Of a stretch of DNA of 29,201 bases, positions 28,028 to 29,201 are shown piece by piece. Made by a program: the position numbers and the translations under genes. Every line of letters begins with the position of its first letter. Position 1 is the first letter of the stretch. The stretch is from Chara braunii (lineage: Eukaryota; Streptophyta; Charophyceae; Charales; Characeae): contig BFEA01000286.1 in NCBI GenBank assembly GCA_003427395.1, forward strand, positions 688,509-717,709, in the 5' to 3' direction. Under the pieces are notes generated by a model that worked only from the letters and a program-made list of their open reading frames with translations, did not search any database and was not told the origin of the DNA.

Positions 28028-28090
28028 GTTGGTGGCATGCCTCCTGATGAGACCGGAGCGCACCCGGTTGAAACGCGCTCCGGTTGAAAC
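28028..28090 (+). other. Hammerhead-ribozyme-like sequence
   Basis: CTGATGA at 28044-28050 is followed by GACCGG..CCCGGTT and GAAAC (28070-28074): core, a stem II of five Watson-Crick pairs plus a G-U closing pair, and the conserved GAAA. A longer alternative stem II, ACCGGAGCGC with GCGCTCCGGT (10 bp), ends at a second GAAAC (28086-28090). Upstream GTT (28028-28030) and a stem I hairpin GGTGG-CATG-CCTC have the same layout as the relic at 480-496. Stem III is short (2-3 bp). The two sites share CCTCCTGATGAG. Better preserved than the 475-530 copy, but cleavage is unproven. Confidence 0.45.
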
Positions 28091-28309
28091 GTAGAGGAAT
28101 GCGTGCGCGTTCTGAGCATGTGTACACGCTGGTTTACTCCTTTGCAATATCAGATGGCCATCTACCGTGAGAACCCCCCCCAAAAAAAGAAAAAGAAAAA
28201 GAAAAAGAAAAAGAAAAAGAAAAAGCGATACTAAGAAATAACCGCGACTGTGAAGAAGTTGCTCTTCCTTCCCGTTTTGCCATTTTCCTCTTCTCGAACA
28301 CCGTCGGGA

Positions 28310-28378
<69 letters not shown>
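28310..28378. repeat. (CT)n(CA)n compound microsatellite
   Basis: About 13 CT units followed by about 22 CA units. It is the same compound type as 11088-11164 read on the other strand. Confidence 0.95.
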
Positions 28379-28382
<4 letters not shown>

Positions 28383-28762
28383 TTGGCGTTATCTGGGCTG
28401 CTCAACTCCGCGGTCACGCTCCGCACCCTATTTGGCGAGTGTTGTGCATTTCCCCCCTCACCCATTACACCTCTCCCCTAGTGCCATCTCTGCCTTTCAC
28501 TTGGCATCTCATTTCCATTACAGGCTCTCCTTCTGTGTAAAACACTGGTAACCCAGATTGGGTGTACAGTCAGCCCTGGTTGATCTGTTAGAGCCATTGG
28601 TTTGGTTTAAATGGTTTCGTAGCACCCATCCCCTGGTCCTGTCGACTCTACCCATGGTTGTGTGTGGCTGCCCCTACGAGTCTCGATTCTCAGGCTGCAT
28701 TCACCCCTCCCGGTGAGACAATCCCATTCTATGTGGTTACCGCTACACGACACGGCGTCCCC

Positions 28763-28866
28763 GGGGCTAGGTCCCACCTGCACCAAATGGAAGAGATACT
28801 GACCGTAGATAGCAAAAAAGATCAACGGTGGAAATCTACTAATTTGCGCAAGTGGGACCTTGCCCC
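28763..28866. mobile_element. 104-bp miniature element, GGGGC.AGGTCCCAC termini (copy 2)
   Basis: Left GGGGCTAGGTCCCACCTGCA; right end reverse complemented GGGGCAAGGTCCCACTTGCG. It shares internal GACCGTAGATAGC and AGATCAACGG with the copy at 16566-16664. Non-coding; the duplicated target is obscured by C/G runs. Confidence 0.85.
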
Positions 28867-29108
28867 CCTTTGTGACATATACCTTATGCTTTTTCGGGAC
28901 TGAAGTGGTTGGCCTTCAGGACTTTTAGAGAATTTTCAGTCATTTTTCATTACACTTGTCCTAGTTAGGATTACAAAATCAGACATTTGATTCTTTGTGT
29001 TGTGGGCATTATGTAGCTTAGGCTGCATCACATGTGCTCTGCATGGAGCTTGCTTGAGCTTGCTCCGCATCCTAAGATGATTCAGTACAGCGGTTGCAAG
29101 GTTCCGCC

Positions 29109-29109
<1 letters not shown>

Positions 29110-29145
<36 letters not shown>
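29110..29145. repeat. 36-base poly-T run
   Basis: A long T homopolymer, probably the poly(A) tail of a minus-strand retroinsertion or an expanded run; no matching body or target duplication is recognisable beside it. Confidence 0.8.
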
Positions 29146-29147
<2 letters not shown>

Positions 29148-29189
29148 TTTGTTGTTGTCGTCTCGGTCCGTTCTGGCGCCAGCATGGGC

Positions 29190-29201
29190 CTGTCTCTTAT
29201 A
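29190..29201. other. Probable Nextera/Tn5 mosaic-end adapter remnant
   Basis: The last 12 bases, CTGTCTCTTATA, are identical to the start of the Tn5 mosaic-end adapter used in Nextera libraries. A 12-base exact match ending precisely at the sequence edge is very unlikely by chance, so these bases are probably library-derived, not genomic. Confidence 0.85.

Larger units (their letters stand above)
26236..29201 (+). other. Predicted ndhM intron 1 (runs past the window end)
   Basis: No NdhM exon 2 motif was found on plus from the GT donor (GTGCGA, an acceptable but not strong donor) to the window end, so this stretch is taken as intron, at least 2.9 kb long. It holds microsatellites, two inverted-repeat elements, a hammerhead-like sequence and a 36-base poly-T. 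A 63-codon frame at 26834-27025 has no recognisable similarity. Confidence 0.6.

Overview
The window looks like nuclear DNA of a large, repeat-packed plant-lineage genome. Two nucleus-encoded chloroplast protein genes are present: a pheophorbide a oxygenase-like Rieske protein and the NDH subunit NdhM. They sit in a sea of degraded retrotransposons, foldback elements, microsatellites and poly-T runs, with GT splice donors. A streptophyte alga such as Chara fits best, but this is inference from gene content and repeat style, not proof.

Layout. 1-362 is the end of one LTR. 402-530 holds a tail-only retroinsertion and a hammerhead-ribozyme-like relic. 945-9264 is a complete but decayed Ty3/gypsy chromovirus-type LTR retrotransposon on the minus strand (LTRs 945-1556 and 8701-9264; order from right to left: gag, protease, RT, RNase H, integrase, chromodomain). 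9265-11167 is intergenic or intronic repeat DNA with miniature elements. 11168-12484 (minus) is the first visible exon of the PAO-like gene, whose later exons are not recognised to its left. 12892-13976 is a cluster of inverted-repeat elements. 13998-16426 is a 5'-truncated LINE (minus). 16566-16876 holds two more miniature elements. 17320 to about 24.7 kb is a nearly full-length, inactivated LINE (minus) with ORF1 and ORF2, split by a 341-bp foldback element. U6 snRNA-derived fragments lie at both ends of this LINE (17269-17323 and 24984-25091). 25.2-26.2 kb is a TATA-type promoter and exon 1 of ndhM (plus). The rest, to 29201, appears to be ndhM intron filled with repeats. The last 12 bases match the Nextera/Tn5 mosaic-end adapter, so the window probably ends at an assembly edge.

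The two host genes act in the same organelle: the Rieske oxygenase in chlorophyll breakdown or a related chloroplast oxidation, NdhM in the thylakoid NDH complex. They are on opposite strands about 13 kb apart and show no sign of co-transcription. Everything between them is mobile DNA.

The strongest unusual signals are: (1) several families of miniature inverted-repeat elements, some sharing one terminal signature (GGG..AG(G/A)TC-CCAC) and a 20-bp internal motif, others with crisp target duplications; (2) U6 snRNA pieces joined to LINE poly(A) tails; (3) three hammerhead-ribozyme-like cores; (4) poly(A)-only insertions with target duplications; and (5) assembly artefacts (a 95-bp duplication around an N, and the terminal adapter).
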